A stretch of 64,000 nucleotides of DNA from Flavobacterium ichthyis (GTDB taxonomy: Bacteria; Bacteroidota; Bacteroidia; Flavobacteriales; Flavobacteriaceae), in NCBI RefSeq assembly GCF_009915155.1, contig NZ_JAABLM010000010.1, positions 1-64,000 on the forward strand, given 5' to 3'. Below, piece after piece: positions 18,989-28,364 of this stretch. The stretch's first letter is position 1, and each line of letters starts with the position of its first letter. The position numbers and the translations under genes are program-made. The notes beneath the pieces are model-generated. The model worked only from the letters and a program-made list of their open reading frames with translations, was not told the origin of the DNA and searched no databases.

Positions 18989-19023
18989 GAGTTTGGAGTG
19001 GGGAGTTTGGAGTGGAGAGTTTT
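18989..19023. repeat. Heptad repeat array H2
   Basis: Five consecutive 7-nt units: GAGTTTG, GAGTGGG, GAGTTTG, GAGTGGA, GAGTTTT. Confidence 0.8.
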
Positions 19024-19099
19024 TAATAAAAAGTAGTTATCAACCTAAAAGTTTTCAAAACCTGTTAGGAAATGAAAATAAATAACTTCGTTCAGTTCA

Positions 19100-19215
19100 A
19101 TTGCGTTAGCGATTACTCTATCAGTTCCCTTCGCTCGTGTGAAGCGGCATCCTCTTATAGTAATTACCTCGGATTAAAAACCAAGGCAATAATAAAAGAT
19201 ACAGCGTCCCGAAGC
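19100..19215 (+). repeat. Dispersed hairpin repeat, copy C
   Basis: GCGTTAGCGATT..., GAAGCGGCATCC, an AT-rich inverted repeat, AAAAGATACAGCG, then the palindrome TCCCGAAGCTTCGGGA. Confidence 0.75.
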
Positions 19216-19317
19216 TTCGGGAGCGATTCAATTTTGCAGAATGTTTTGCTTTGTAGCTGGTTTGTAAATTGGGAAATGCCCAAAAAAAATCCCGGAAAAA
19301 AATTCCGGGAAGTATTT

Positions 19318-19803
19318 TTAAAGGTTGAACGAAGCTCCAATGCTCCAAATGAATTGGTTGTTGAGATGTTCGTATCCAATAGGGTCACTTTCATAACGGG
19401 CGATTGGCAAAGTAAATTCAGTAAAAACACCGAAACCGCTGGTAAAAAAGTAGCGTCCGCCAAGATGTGCTCCAAAATTTCTGAGTCCTAAATTTAATCC
19501 TGGATAAATATCCACTTGTTCCGGAAGTCCTATTACGTCGCCAAGATGTGCAGAAAAACGGCCTTTGATGTCGAAACGATCGCCAAACTCCGAACCGTCA
19601 CCATCTACTCCTAAAAGATAAGTGGTGTACAATCCGATGGACATGTTTTCGCCAATTCCATGATCGTAAGTAGCCATAATTCCGGTTGCGTGATCTTGGA
19701 AGTTAGCGCCAACTTGAAATTTTTCGTCACCTTTACCCGAAAAAGCTTGAGCGTTTCCAAGGTAAGCGGTTAACAACAATGCGAATGTGATAATTTTTTT
19801 CAT
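19318..19803 (-). CDS. DUF6646-like outer-membrane beta-barrel protein
   Basis: 161 residues with a signal peptide (YLGNAQAF). The mature part is Gly/aromatic-rich with alternating beta strands, ending SIGASFNL with a C-terminal hydrophobic residue typical of outer-membrane barrels. Size and pattern match a small flavobacterial family (DUF6646 from memory). Monocistronic by context, with about 50 bases to the upstream phosphatase gene. Function unknown. Confidence 0.75.
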   Translation of the reverse strand: MKKIITFALLLTAYLGNAQAFSGKGDEKFQVGANFQDHATGIMATYDHGIGENMSIGLYTTYLLGVDGDGSEFGDRFDIKGRFSAHLGDVIGLPEQVDIYPGLNLGLRNFGAHLGGRYFFTSGFGVFTEFTLPIARYESDPIGYEHLNNQFIWSIGASFNL

Positions 19804-19854
19804 GGTTTGTAAATTTTATACAAATATAACTTTATTGGTTTAGTTTGCAAGGTT

Positions 19855-20583
19855 TTAATTGCGTCCGTTTTCGTGCGGATACAAAGTATAAACGGGATCG
19901 CTTTGCCAGAAATTTTTGGTATTTACATCTAAAATAGAAAGCGGTCCTTTGAAAGCAGCACCGGTATCGATGTTCCAAACATTGGCTTTTTGTTGTGGCG
20001 TGGTTTGATTGATTTGTGTGGTTGGCGTGTGACCGATGTAAATTTCGGAATAAATCTTAAATCGTTTTGGATACAAAATATCGTTTGGCGAAAGGTTGGG
20101 ATTTAGCGAAAGTGCGTTTTCCCATAGGGTTCTTTCCCAATAAAACATCTTGGGGAAATATTCGTGTTCTACTCCTTTTAGGTTTGTAAATCCAGCGTGA
20201 ATAAAAAGCCGGTTTTGAGTATCAATAAAATAATTTTTGAGGGTTTTTAAAAATTTGATATGCTGGTTTTTGTAATGGTCATCGAGCATTTCGTATTTTT
20301 TCATGGTGATTTCACCTCCGTGTTGAAACCATTGCGGATTGTCTTTTTTGTGTTCGAGCCATTGCAAAAGCAAATCGTCGTGGTTACCGCGCATAAAAAT
20401 ACATTTATGGGTTTGGGAGAGTTGAATAAGCTTGTCCAAAACTTCGGGAGATTGGCCCCAACCGTCCACATAATCGCCTAAAAAAATAAGCGTATCGTTA
20501 GGTGAAACTTCGGCGCGTTCTAAAATTTGTTCCAATGCTTTAAATGCTCCATGGATGTCGCCGATAACAAGGGTTCTGCTCAT
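19855..20583 (-). CDS. Metallophosphoesterase (serine/threonine phosphatase-like)
   Basis: 242 residues with the calcineurin-type metal motifs in order: GDIHG (8-12), GDYVDG (36-41), GNHDD (about 66-70), then HAGF and GHTPT. This spacing matches the bacterial PrpA/ApaH-like phosphatases that act on phosphoproteins or dinucleoside polyphosphates; the substrate cannot be told apart here. Cytoplasmic, no signal peptide. Confidence 0.88.
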   Translation of the reverse strand: MSRTLVIGDIHGAFKALEQILERAEVSPNDTLIFLGDYVDGWGQSPEVLDKLIQLSQTHKCIFMRGNHDDLLLQWLEHKKDNPQWFQHGGEITMKKYEMLDDHYKNQHIKFLKTLKNYFIDTQNRLFIHAGFTNLKGVEHEYFPKMFYWERTLWENALSLNPNLSPNDILYPKRFKIYSEIYIGHTPTTQINQTTPQQKANVWNIDTGAAFKGPLSILDVNTKNFWQSDPVYTLYPHENGRN

Positions 20584-20914
20584 TTTTTGGAATTGGGTTT
20601 TTTCAAATATCGGGAAAAGAACGGATTTTTACAAATTGCGATAAGACATTGAATTTATTTTTAAAGAAAATGCTACTTTAGTGTTCGACATTGCTTTTAT
20701 ATCTTGTAAGTCTATATGGAAAATAATGCCTCGAAATTGAAAATAGTAAACCATCGATTTTTTGGAAATGCTTAAACCGTTTCACAACTTCAGTTTGTTG
20801 GGATTTGGGCTTCCGTATTTTCTGGTAATTCCAATAGAGAGTTCTGAAATTTCCAGTTTGAAATCAATAGTGACACCGCTAATCTAATTCAGTTTCATCA
20901 GTTTAGCCCTTTTT
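20584..20914. other. Intergenic region with a short open frame
   Basis: 331 bases. A 39-codon ATG frame (20768-20887) ends in TAA and the same frame stays open afterwards into the next hypothetical gene. No repeat or RNA was recognised. Confidence 0.35.
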
Positions 20915-21277
20915 TTGATTTTCTCGTGTTGTTACTTTTTCAAAAATATAATTGGCGAAGCTTTGATTGACCAAGAATATTTTTTCATAAATAATAAAAA
21001 ATTTAAATTAGAAAACTTGAAATTTCAATTTAGAATTGAGCAATCTAACTTTGACAAACTAAAAAATGATCCCAAAAGATTAGCGAGGAAATTACCAACA
21101 TGGGGAAACTATATAATTACTAAAGATATCAAGTACGAACTTTTACCAACGAAAGAAATTGTTGAAATCTCTCTGAAACATACTGCTTCCGGATGTTCGG
21201 AAATTTCATTTTTGAAATCTAGGATGTCAGATATTTTAACAGATTTAGCTTCGTTGATTGGTGGAGGATCTTCTTAA
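20915..21277 (+). CDS. Hypothetical protein, possibly the 3' part of a broken gene
   Basis: 120 residues if the TTG at 20915 is used. The frame is open from 20888, directly after a TAA that separates it from a short upstream frame in the same phase. The N-terminus is hydrophobic with FSCC, the rest is Lys/Glu/Phe-rich, and the C-terminus reads LASLIGGGSS. No family recognised. The absence of an ATG and the in-frame stop upstream suggest a truncated or decaying gene; a TTG-started lipoprotein-like gene is the alternative. Confidence 0.4.
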   Translation: MIFSCCYFFKNIIGEALIDQEYFFINNKKFKLENLKFQFRIEQSNFDKLKNDPKRLARKLPTWGNYIITKDIKYELLPTKEIVEISLKHTASGCSEISFLKSRMSDILTDLASLIGGGSS

Positions 21278-21288
21278 ATTTGAACAAA

Positions 21289-21936
21289 TCAAACATTTCC
21301 CTTACATTCTTCAAAAAATTGCTCCAAAAATTGTTCCATGAACTCATGGCGTTTCATTGCAATTTTTTTTCCGGAAACGGTATTCATTTTGTCTTTTAGC
21401 AATAATAATTTTTCATAAAAATGATTAATAGTAGGTGAAACCGAATTTTTGTATTCTTCCTTTGTCATGTTAAGATTTACCGGAATTTCCGGATTGTAAA
21501 GCGGTCGGTTTTTAAAACCTCCGTAATTAAAACACCTTGCAATTCCAATAGCTCCAATGGCATCTAACCTGTCGGCATCTTGCACCACATCGAGTTCTTT
21601 AGAAGTAAATTTTCGTTCAAAATTTCCGCCTTTAAAAGAAATGTTTTCAATAATCGCAATGACGTGAAGGATAATTGCTTCTTCTACATTTTCACTTTCT
21701 AAAAATTCCCGCGCCATTTTTGGTCCTACGGTTTCATCGCCATTGTGAAATTTACTATCAGCTATGTCGTGAAGCAACGCACCAAGAGCCACAATCGTTG
21801 TGTCGCAATTTTCTTCTTGCGCAATATTCATGGTGTTGTGATACACGCGTTCGATGTGGAACCAGTCGTGTCCGCCTTCGGCATCTTTGAGTTTTTCTTT
21901 TACAAAAATGATGGTGTTGTGGATTAAAGCATTCAT
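21289..21936 (-). CDS. HD-domain phosphohydrolase
   Basis: About 215 residues from ATG 21936; an upstream in-frame start at 21972 adds a non-conserved hydrophobic tail. The HD superfamily residues are visible: GGHDWFHIERV (21-31), ALLHDIADSKFH, and DADRLDAIGAIGIARCF. This pattern matches the YedJ/YpgQ group of HD hydrolases acting on nucleotides or other phosphate esters. Cytoplasmic. It is upstream-adjacent to the desaturase gene on the same strand with a 57-base gap. Confidence 0.85.
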   Translation of the reverse strand: MNALIHNTIIFVKEKLKDAEGGHDWFHIERVYHNTMNIAQEENCDTTIVALGALLHDIADSKFHNGDETVGPKMAREFLESENVEEAIILHVIAIIENISFKGGNFERKFTSKELDVVQDADRLDAIGAIGIARCFNYGGFKNRPLYNPEIPVNLNMTKEEYKNSVSPTINHFYEKLLLLKDKMNTVSGKKIAMKRHEFMEQFLEQFFEECKGNV

Positions 21937-21993
21937 TTTGAAAAAATTTTTATAAAGAAAAAATCCTCTCAAATTGAAAGGATTTTGGTGTTG

Positions 21994-22989
21994 TTATTTT
22001 AAAGTTGCAGGTTCAACCCACTTGAAGATGTGGCTTTCCGCCGGAATAACCAATCGCTCAGAAATTTTTGCCATTCTTGCCGGAAGTTTCATCAAATAAT
22101 CTCTGGCTTTTTCGGCTTCATCCGTTAATCCTGAAATTTTTGAAATATCCCAACGGTCAATTAATTTTTGTAAAATATCTACATAATCATTTGCGGTATA
22201 AACGCCAATTCTTTGAGCCGAATCTGAAAATTGTTCGAAAGCAGTTCCAATTTTTTGTCCGGATTCTCTTAAAAAGTGAGCCGGCATTACAATTTTTTGC
22301 TTCATCATATACTGAAAAGCAAGCATCATTTCGCTTGGATCTACTTGAAATATTTTTTCGACAAAAGTAGAATAGGCTTGGTGATGGCGCATTTCGTCTC
22401 CCGCAATTAATTTGCAAAGTTTAGATAATTTTTTGTCGCCATATTTTTTTGCCAATTGTGAAACGCGGTTATGCGAAACGTAAGTTGCCAATTCCTGGAA
22501 ACTAGTATACACAAAGTTTTTATAAGGATCCCGATCGGTTCCAATGTCAAAACCGTCGTTGATTAAATGTTGCGTGGTCATTTCAATTTCGCGCATGTTC
22601 ACGCGACCAGAAAGATACAAGTATTTGTTAAGCAAATCGCCATGACGGTTTTCTTCACCGGTCCAGCTTCTTACCCATTTGCTCCAGCTATTTCCGCCGT
22701 TGTCCACTTGATTTACACCTTCAACATCCATTAACCAAGATTCGTAAGTTGGTAAAGCTTCCTCGGTAATGGTATCACCCACCAAAACTACCCAAAAATC
22801 ATAGGGAAGTTCTTTGGCTAATTCTCGCAATTCTTTTACTTCTTCAAAAAAATTATCGTTTTGAGAATCGGGTAAAAGATCAGAAGGTTGCCAGATTTTT
22901 TCTACCGGAATCAGAAAATCATCCACGAACCTGTCGATGCTTTTTTCCAGAAACTGCATTACTTCTAACCTTACATTTTTAGTTGACAT
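21994..22989 (-). CDS. Acyl-ACP desaturase
   Basis: 331 residues. The di-iron motifs EENRHG (in WTGEENRHGDLLNKY) and DEMRHH (in AGDEMRHHQAY) are the signature of soluble stearoyl-ACP-type desaturases. It inserts a cis double bond into acyl-ACP with O2 and reduced ferredoxin, adjusting membrane fluidity. It starts 5 bases after the acyltransferase stop on the same strand, so fatty-acid desaturation and phosphatidic acid synthesis appear co-expressed. Confidence 0.92.
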   Translation of the reverse strand: MSTKNVRLEVMQFLEKSIDRFVDDFLIPVEKIWQPSDLLPDSQNDNFFEEVKELRELAKELPYDFWVVLVGDTITEEALPTYESWLMDVEGVNQVDNGGNSWSKWVRSWTGEENRHGDLLNKYLYLSGRVNMREIEMTTQHLINDGFDIGTDRDPYKNFVYTSFQELATYVSHNRVSQLAKKYGDKKLSKLCKLIAGDEMRHHQAYSTFVEKIFQVDPSEMMLAFQYMMKQKIVMPAHFLRESGQKIGTAFEQFSDSAQRIGVYTANDYVDILQKLIDRWDISKISGLTDEAEKARDYLMKLPARMAKISERLVIPAESHIFKWVEPATLK

Positions 22990-22994
22990 ACTTT

Positions 22995-23729
22995 TTAATT
23001 TTTAATTCCACCCACAACCGCTTGCTCAGTTTTCAGCATTAATTCTTCAAAAGTAACTTGTGATACCGCGATTGGATTATGAACGGTAAAGGTAAGGCGA
23101 TTTCCCAAACCACACGGAAAAAATCCATATTTAACAATTTTCCAAGAGTTATTAATCGTCACAGGAACCACCATTGCCGAAGGCGCGGTTTTGCATAAAA
23201 TTTTAAGTCCAGTTTGTGCAAATTCTTTCGGAGTTCCATCTTTGCTTCTTGTTCCTTCCGGAAAAATTACTGCCGCACGATTGTGTTGCTGGATATATTT
23301 GCCTAAAGTAGAAATTGCCGGAATGGCTTGCTTTGGGTCTTTTCTGTCAATTAAAACTGAACCCCCGTGACGAAGATTGAACGACACACTTGGAATTCCT
23401 TTTCCTAATTCTTTTTTACTGACAAATTTTGGATGAGATTTTCTAAAAAACCAAATCATTGCTACGATGTCGTACATGCTTTGATGATTGGCTGCAAAAA
23501 TCACGGGTACATTTTTTGGAATCAAATTACGGTTTTCTACCTTATAAGTGGTTCCTAAAAGATGTGTGGTTCTCAACAAAAAAAAATTTAAGTAATCCAC
23601 GCTTTTTTTATGGGCTTGATACCCAAAAAGTTTCAGACTAACCCATTGAATAGGATGAAAAATCAACAACCATATTCCAAAAAGAAGGTAGTACACGATT
23701 GAAATTGGGTACGAAATAATTTTTTCCAT
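22995..23729 (-). CDS. 1-acyl-sn-glycerol-3-phosphate acyltransferase (PlsC family)
   Basis: About 244 residues from ATG 23729 (MEKIISYPISIVYYLLFG); the upstream in-frame start at 23777 adds a poor tail. An N-terminal membrane segment is followed by the acyltransferase motifs NHQSMYD (block I) and FPEGTRSKDG (block III), then VPVTINNSW. It acylates lysophosphatidate to phosphatidate at the inner membrane. A second PlsC-like gene lies at 27548-28309. Confidence 0.9.
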   Translation of the reverse strand: MEKIISYPISIVYYLLFGIWLLIFHPIQWVSLKLFGYQAHKKSVDYLNFFLLRTTHLLGTTYKVENRNLIPKNVPVIFAANHQSMYDIVAMIWFFRKSHPKFVSKKELGKGIPSVSFNLRHGGSVLIDRKDPKQAIPAISTLGKYIQQHNRAAVIFPEGTRSKDGTPKEFAQTGLKILCKTAPSAMVVPVTINNSWKIVKYGFFPCGLGNRLTFTVHNPIAVSQVTFEELMLKTEQAVVGGIKN

Positions 23730-23878
23730 ATTTGTAAAAATTCTCGCCAAAATTATAAAATAAATTTGGCAAAGCATTCTTAAACCATTTTAATTATGGG
23801 AAAATTTATCTCACAAAATGTACAAAAAAAGGAGTACTTTTACGAAAAATAAGTGCCAAATTATTAATGAAAGAAAAA

Positions 23879-24880
23879 ATGAGTTCAGAGAAAGAAGCAA
23901 AGCTAAAAGCGTTACAACTTACGCTCGATAAATTAGACAAAACATACGGAAAAGGAACCGTAATGAAATTAGGAGACCAAGCCGTTGAAGAAGTAGATAC
24001 CATTTCCTCAGGTTCACTTGGGCTTGATTTGGCTTTAGGAGTAAATGGTTACCCAAAAGGAAGGATTATTGAAATTTATGGTCCGGAATCTTCTGGAAAA
24101 ACCACTTTAACACTTCATGCCATCGCTGAAGCACAAAAAGCTGGAGGGATTGCCGCATTTATTGATGCAGAACACGCTTTTGACAGAGTTTATGCAGCAA
24201 AATTAGGCGTTGACATCGAAAATTTAATTATTTCCCAACCCGATAACGGTGAACAAGCTTTAGAAATTGCCGAAAATTTAATTCGCTCTGGAGCGATTGA
24301 CATTGTGGTGATTGACTCAGTTGCGGCTTTAACGCCAAAAAGCGAAATTGAAGGCGAAATGGGTGATTCTAAAATGGGACTTCACGCCAGATTGATGTCG
24401 CAAGCCTTGAGAAAACTTACCGGAACAATCAGCAAAACAAATTGTACCGTGTTTTTCATCAACCAGTTGAGGGAAAAAATTGGAGTAATGTTCGGAAATC
24501 CGGAAACCACAACAGGAGGAAACGCTTTGAAATTTTACGCTTCGGTGAGATTAGACATTCGTAAATCTACTCAAATTAAAGATGGCGATAATGTGGTAGG
24601 AAACAGAACCAAAGTAAAAGTCATTAAAAATAAAGTAGCGCCACCGTTTAAAACCGCAGAATTCGACATTATGTACGGAGAAGGCGTTTCTAAGACTGGG
24701 GAAATTTTAGATTTAGCAGTAGAATTTGAAATTGTAAAAAAATCAGGTTCATGGTTTAGTTATGGCGATACTAAATTAGGACAAGGGCGTGATGCCGTGA
24801 AATCGCTCATTAAAGACAATCCGGAATTAGCCGACGAATTGGAACAAAAAATTAAAGACAGAATTAAGGAAGAAAATTAA
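23879..24880 (+). CDS. recA: Recombinase RecA
   Basis: About 333 residues starting [13 protein letters not shown]; an in-frame ATG 12 bases upstream (23867) is possible. Walker [10 protein letters not shown], Walker B-type [10 protein letters not shown], and the L2 region [14 protein letters not shown] are all present. It forms filaments on single-stranded DNA for recombination and repair. No LexA-type operator was identified upstream. A terminator follows at 24887-24917. Confidence 0.97.
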   Translation: MSSEKEAKLKALQLTLDKLDKTYGKGTVMKLGDQAVEEVDTISSGSLGLDLALGVNGYPKGRIIEIYGPESSGKTTLTLHAIAEAQKAGGIAAFIDAEHAFDRVYAAKLGVDIENLIISQPDNGEQALEIAENLIRSGAIDIVVIDSVAALTPKSEIEGEMGDSKMGLHARLMSQALRKLTGTISKTNCTVFFINQLREKIGVMFGNPETTTGGNALKFYASVRLDIRKSTQIKDGDNVVGNRTKVKVIKNKVAPPFKTAEFDIMYGEGVSKTGEILDLAVEFEIVKKSGSWFSYGDTKLGQGRDAVKSLIKDNPELADELEQKIKDRIKEEN

Positions 24881-24886
24881 TTTCTT

Positions 24887-24917
24887 AAAAACCCGAAAAA
24901 AATTTCGGGTTTTTTTG
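24887..24917 (+). terminator. Terminator of recA
   Basis: AAAACCCGAAA, loop, TTTCGGGTTTTTTT: a perfect stem with a seven-T tail just after the recA stop. Confidence 0.85.
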
Positions 24918-24976
24918 TACCCCTCACGCAACCCTTGATTTATTTTTACATCTTATTAAAAAGATTATTATTTACA

Positions 24977-25405
24977 ATGAAAAAAATTATTTCCCTATTA
25001 ACTATTGCGCTTTTTGCAGGATTCACATTTATTTCATGCGAATTAGGAGATGACAATTATCAAAATTTCGGTTACGAATTATTACCAATCGAAACTGCCG
25101 TATTTCCGGACACTGTTAAAGTAAACAGGACCAACAATATTATGGTGACCTATTTAAGACCCAGTGACTGCCATTTTATCGAAGGATTTTATTATGATGA
25201 TTCTAATGGAACTACTAGAACAGTTGCCATGCAATCACGAGTGCTTATTCAAGACGATTGTCAAGAATTAGAAGAAGCTCCAGTAGAAGCAACATTACGT
25301 TTTACGCCTATCAATACTGGTTTTTACCTTTTTAAATTTTACAAAGGAACCGACGCTAACGGTCAAAATTTATTTGAAGAACACCGAATTGAGGTAACAC
25401 AATAA
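24977..25405 (+). CDS. Lipoprotein of unknown function
   Basis: 142 residues from ATG 24977 (MKKIISLLTIALFAGFTFISC); upstream in-frame start codons add a non-signal tail. The lipobox FISC is followed by ELGDDNYQNFG. The mature part is beta-rich, with a C-terminal half that reads like an Ig-like/jelly-roll fold (TLRFTPINTGFYLFKF). It sits 12 bases before the ECF sigma gene in the same direction, so it may belong to that regulon or operon. Confidence 0.7.
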   Translation: MKKIISLLTIALFAGFTFISCELGDDNYQNFGYELLPIETAVFPDTVKVNRTNNIMVTYLRPSDCHFIEGFYYDDSNGTTRTVAMQSRVLIQDDCQELEEAPVEATLRFTPINTGFYLFKFYKGTDANGQNLFEEHRIEVTQ

Positions 25406-25417
25406 TTGTAATTTATT

Positions 25418-25963
25418 TTGAAGATTGAGCAGCTCATACAACTCTGCAAAGACAGAAATGTTAAAGCCCAGGAACAATTGTACCGGCTGCTTGCTCCGAA
25501 ATTATTTTCGGTTTGCCTGAAATATTCCAGGAATTATGCCGAAGCCGAAGACAATTTGCAAGACGGTTTTTTAATTATTTTTAATAAAATTGAACAATTC
25601 AACGCAAAAGGGTCATTTGAAGGTTGGGCAAAAAGAATAATGATAAACAATGTGCTGCAACAGTATAGGAAAACAACGGTTTTTGAAATTGTTTCAGAAA
25701 ATATTCCGGATGAAGCCGAAATTGAAATTGATGACGAAAATGTTTCTTTTGAATTTTTATTAAAAATTATTCAAGAATTGCCGGATCGCTATCGATTGGT
25801 TTTTAATTTGTACGTTTTAGACGGATATTCGCACAAAGAAATTGCAGAAATGCTTAACATAACCACCGGAACCACCAAGTCTAATTTGGCTCGCGCCAAA
25901 GTAATTTTACAAGAAAAAATTGAAGCTCACGGCAAGCAGAACAATTTTACAGCGGCAAAATGA
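25418..25963 (+). CDS. ECF RNA polymerase sigma factor
   Basis: 181 residues from a TTG start. Region 2 is at about 15-85 (YAEAEDNLQDGFLIIFNKIEQF, FEGWAKRIMINNVLQQYRK) and region 4 at about 115-165 (LPDRYRLVFNLYVLDGYSHKEIAEML, GTTKSNLARAK). It redirects RNA polymerase to envelope-response promoters. The stop overlaps the next gene's ATG by 4 bases (ATGA), so the sigma factor and the following membrane protein are translationally coupled, as sigma/anti-sigma pairs are. Confidence 0.92.
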   Translation: MKIEQLIQLCKDRNVKAQEQLYRLLAPKLFSVCLKYSRNYAEAEDNLQDGFLIIFNKIEQFNAKGSFEGWAKRIMINNVLQQYRKTTVFEIVSENIPDEAEIEIDDENVSFEFLLKIIQELPDRYRLVFNLYVLDGYSHKEIAEMLNITTGTTKSNLARAKVILQEKIEAHGKQNNFTAAK

Positions 25964-27483
25964 AAGAGAAAAAAAATATAGAAAGGCTTTTTCAGGAAAA
26001 GTTTAAAGACTTCGAAGTACAACCTTCGCCTGAGCTTTGGACAGCTATCGAAGCCAAGTTGCAAGGCAAAAAGAAAAAACGCAGAGTGATACCGTTTTGG
26101 TACCGCATTGCGGGTGTTGCAGCCATTTTTGTATTGGGGTTAACGGTTGGGAATTTTTTCCTGAACAATCCTTCCGGTAAAACGATAGAAGTGGTTGGTG
26201 GCGAAAAACCTGAAAACATTTTACCCAAACAAAAAAAATCGGGAGAAAAAATTGTTCCAAAAATAAATAACAAAGCCATTGTTGCAACAGAAGAATATTT
26301 GGAACAAAACAATCAACCTTCCGGCGATATTTCTTCTGAAAAAAACAAGGATAGAAATAATACTACAATCAAAGTTTTTAGAAATGATCAAAATTCAGGC
26401 ATTGTAAAATCTTCCGAAACTAAAAATCAGAAAACGCAACCGAATAACAGATTGGTAAAAAACAACAATAATTCCAGCATTGCCAATGCTTCGGAAAAAA
26501 ATAAAAGCCAAAATAATTTTGTTTCAAATAATACCGAGAACAACATTGCTGTTATTGAAAAAAATCAAAATAATTCGGCAGAAAAAAATAGTGAAAACAT
26601 CCAAAAAGACAATCAGTACGTAAATACTCAAAAAACTGTTGAGAACCAAAAATTGCCGAAAAAGTTGGGCGAAGAAAACGATTTTCAAAACCCAAAAACC
26701 CAGGAGGAATCTGTTGTCAATGTCCCTAATGCGTTGGAAGAATTGCTAATTGAAAAAGAAAAACAACAAGTTGCAGCAACAGAAGAAAAAATAAACAGGT
26801 GGCAAATTACCTCTACGGTTGCTCCTGTTTATTTCAACTCCGCTTCTAACGGTTCGCCAATTAATGCCGAATTTGCCGATAACCCTAAAAATTTTGAAAA
26901 TAATTTGACTTATGGCGTTGGGATGGCATATAATCTTAATAAACGTTGGGCTGTTCGGGCTGGAGTGAACAAGTTAACTTTGGGCTATAAAACGGGTGAC
27001 ATCGTTTATTATCCAGGTTTAGCGGCACGAAGTGAAAACATAAATGCAAACGCTTCTCACATTATAGTTGAAGATAATAGAGCCGCAAATGTACTTTCGT
27101 TTGAAGCTTCATCGGTAAAAACCCCCGGACAAATTAACCAAACGATGGGATTTATTGAAGTACCAATGGAAGTTTCGTATAAAGTTTTAGACAAAAAATT
27201 TGGCATCAACCTCATTGGCGGGATGAGTACTTTGTTCTTAAACGAAAATAATCTTTCCGTAATTTCACCCGGAATGTCCACCAGTTTAGGACAAGCTACC
27301 AACCTTAACGATGTATCATTTAGTTCAAATATTGGTTTAGGTTTTAATTACAGTTTTTGGAAAAATTTTCAAATCAATCTCGAGCCGCGATTTAAGTATC
27401 AGTTCAATACTTTTAACGCTAACGATGGCGGATTTAAGCCTTATTTCATTGGCATTTACACTGGTTTAAGTTACCAGTTTTAA
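25960..27483 (+). CDS. Putative anti-sigma / outer-membrane beta-barrel fusion protein
   Basis: 507 residues in four parts. (1) A cytoplasmic segment, LFQEKFKDFEVQPSPELWTAIEAKL, common next to ECF sigma genes in Bacteroidetes. (2) One membrane helix at about 46-66 (YRIAGVAAIFVLGLTVGNFF). (3) A long low-complexity Asn/Lys/Gln/Glu region (about 80-280). (4) A C-terminal 8-strand-like beta barrel ending TGLSYQF with the terminal Phe of outer-membrane proteins. One chain may therefore bridge cytoplasm, inner membrane, periplasm and outer membrane. The barrel was read from sequence pattern (GVGMAYNLNKRWAVRAG, NIGLGFNYSFWK). Coupled to the sigma gene by ATGA. Confidence 0.75.
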   Translation: MKEKKNIERLFQEKFKDFEVQPSPELWTAIEAKLQGKKKKRRVIPFWYRIAGVAAIFVLGLTVGNFFLNNPSGKTIEVVGGEKPENILPKQKKSGEKIVPKINNKAIVATEEYLEQNNQPSGDISSEKNKDRNNTTIKVFRNDQNSGIVKSSETKNQKTQPNNRLVKNNNNSSIANASEKNKSQNNFVSNNTENNIAVIEKNQNNSAEKNSENIQKDNQYVNTQKTVENQKLPKKLGEENDFQNPKTQEESVVNVPNALEELLIEKEKQQVAATEEKINRWQITSTVAPVYFNSASNGSPINAEFADNPKNFENNLTYGVGMAYNLNKRWAVRAGVNKLTLGYKTGDIVYYPGLAARSENINANASHIIVEDNRAANVLSFEASSVKTPGQINQTMGFIEVPMEVSYKVLDKKFGINLIGGMSTLFLNENNLSVISPGMSTSLGQATNLNDVSFSSNIGLGFNYSFWKNFQINLEPRFKYQFNTFNANDGGFKPYFIGIYTGLSYQF

Positions 27484-27532
27484 ATAAAATTTTTGTTATA
27501 GTTTTTAGTTAGAGGCCGTGTAAACATGGCAG

Positions 27533-27562
27533 AAAAAAGCGCTTTGGTTAGGCGCTTTTTTT
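27533..27562. terminator. Bidirectional terminator
   Basis: AAAAAAGCGC, a 10-nt loop and GGCGCTTTTTTT. It ends the barrel gene on the plus strand and overlaps the 3' end of the minus-strand acyltransferase. Confidence 0.8.
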
Positions 27563-28309
27563 GTTTTCAAAACCTTGCAACCCCTCTAAAATCACGGCAC
27601 GAACTTGTCGTTTTAATTCCTGAATATCTGCTTTTCGCGTAGCCGAAAAACCTTCGGTTGAAACAAATGAATGTACTTTAGCCCTCATTTTTCCAGGACT
27701 TCCGCTTAGAAAAGTATAAGAAAAACGTTTTTTATTATCCGGAAAACTCATCGGCACAATCGGAATTTGATGTTCAATAGCCAATCGAAAAGCACCGTCT
27801 TTAAATTCGTCAAGCAACATATTTTCGTCATCAGGAACGCCACCTTCCGGAAAAATACAAATGCTCAAACCCTGCGAAAGCCTTTTTTGCGCACGCGTAA
27901 AAACTTCCATCCGGCTCTTCGAGCTGTTTCGATCCACCAAAATACACGTTCGTTTGTAGAAAAATCCAAAAAGCGGAATTTTTACCAGCTCCATTTTTCC
28001 TACAAAAACAAACGGATTTTTCACCAGCGAAAGCATCAGCATAATATCGGTCATCGAAGTATGATTGGCCACCAACATATAACTTTTACCTGGTTCTAAT
28101 TGTTCTTCAAAGTCAGCTCTTACGCGGAATCCCATGAAAAATAAAATAAATTTTCCCCAAAAACGCGCCATCACAAAAAAGCCCGGATACCATTTTTCTC
28201 TCGAAATCGAAATCAGCAAAAAAGGCAACATTGCCAAAATTGGTAACGCCATCAGGATGTAAAACCAAATTCGCCACAAAATCCAGAAAACAATTTTAAA
28301 AATCCGCAT
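27548..28309 (-). CDS. Second 1-acyl-sn-glycerol-3-phosphate acyltransferase
   Basis: 253 residues, two N-terminal membrane segments, then NHTSMTD (block I), DRNSSKSRMEVF, FPEGGVPDD (block III) and VPMSFPDNK. Same family as the acyltransferase at 22995-23729 but clearly divergent; it may use a different acyl donor or lyso-lipid (for example an ornithine/glycine lipid pathway), which cannot be decided here. The stop lies within the shared terminator. Confidence 0.86.
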   Translation of the reverse strand: MRIFKIVFWILWRIWFYILMALPILAMLPFLLISISREKWYPGFFVMARFWGKFILFFMGFRVRADFEEQLEPGKSYMLVANHTSMTDIMLMLSLVKNPFVFVGKMELVKIPLFGFFYKRTCILVDRNSSKSRMEVFTRAQKRLSQGLSICIFPEGGVPDDENMLLDEFKDGAFRLAIEHQIPIVPMSFPDNKKRFSYTFLSGSPGKMRAKVHSFVSTEGFSATRKADIQELKRQVRAVILEGLQGFENKKSA

Positions 28310-28364
28310 TTATTTAATTTTTTAGAAACCCATCATTAGGCTTCTTTTAATCGTAATTCCCGCT

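Larger units (their letters stand above)
18769..19317. other. Repeat-rich intergenic region
   Basis: 549 bases with no credible gene; open frames here overlap repeats. It contains an inverted copy of the dispersed hairpin repeat (18825-18985), a GAGTTTG heptad array (18989-19023) and another hairpin repeat copy (19100-19215). Confidence 0.6.

Noticed and set aside
19072..19491. Plus-strand open frame of 139 codons
   Set aside because: It covers repeat copy C and the antisense of the small outer-membrane protein gene.
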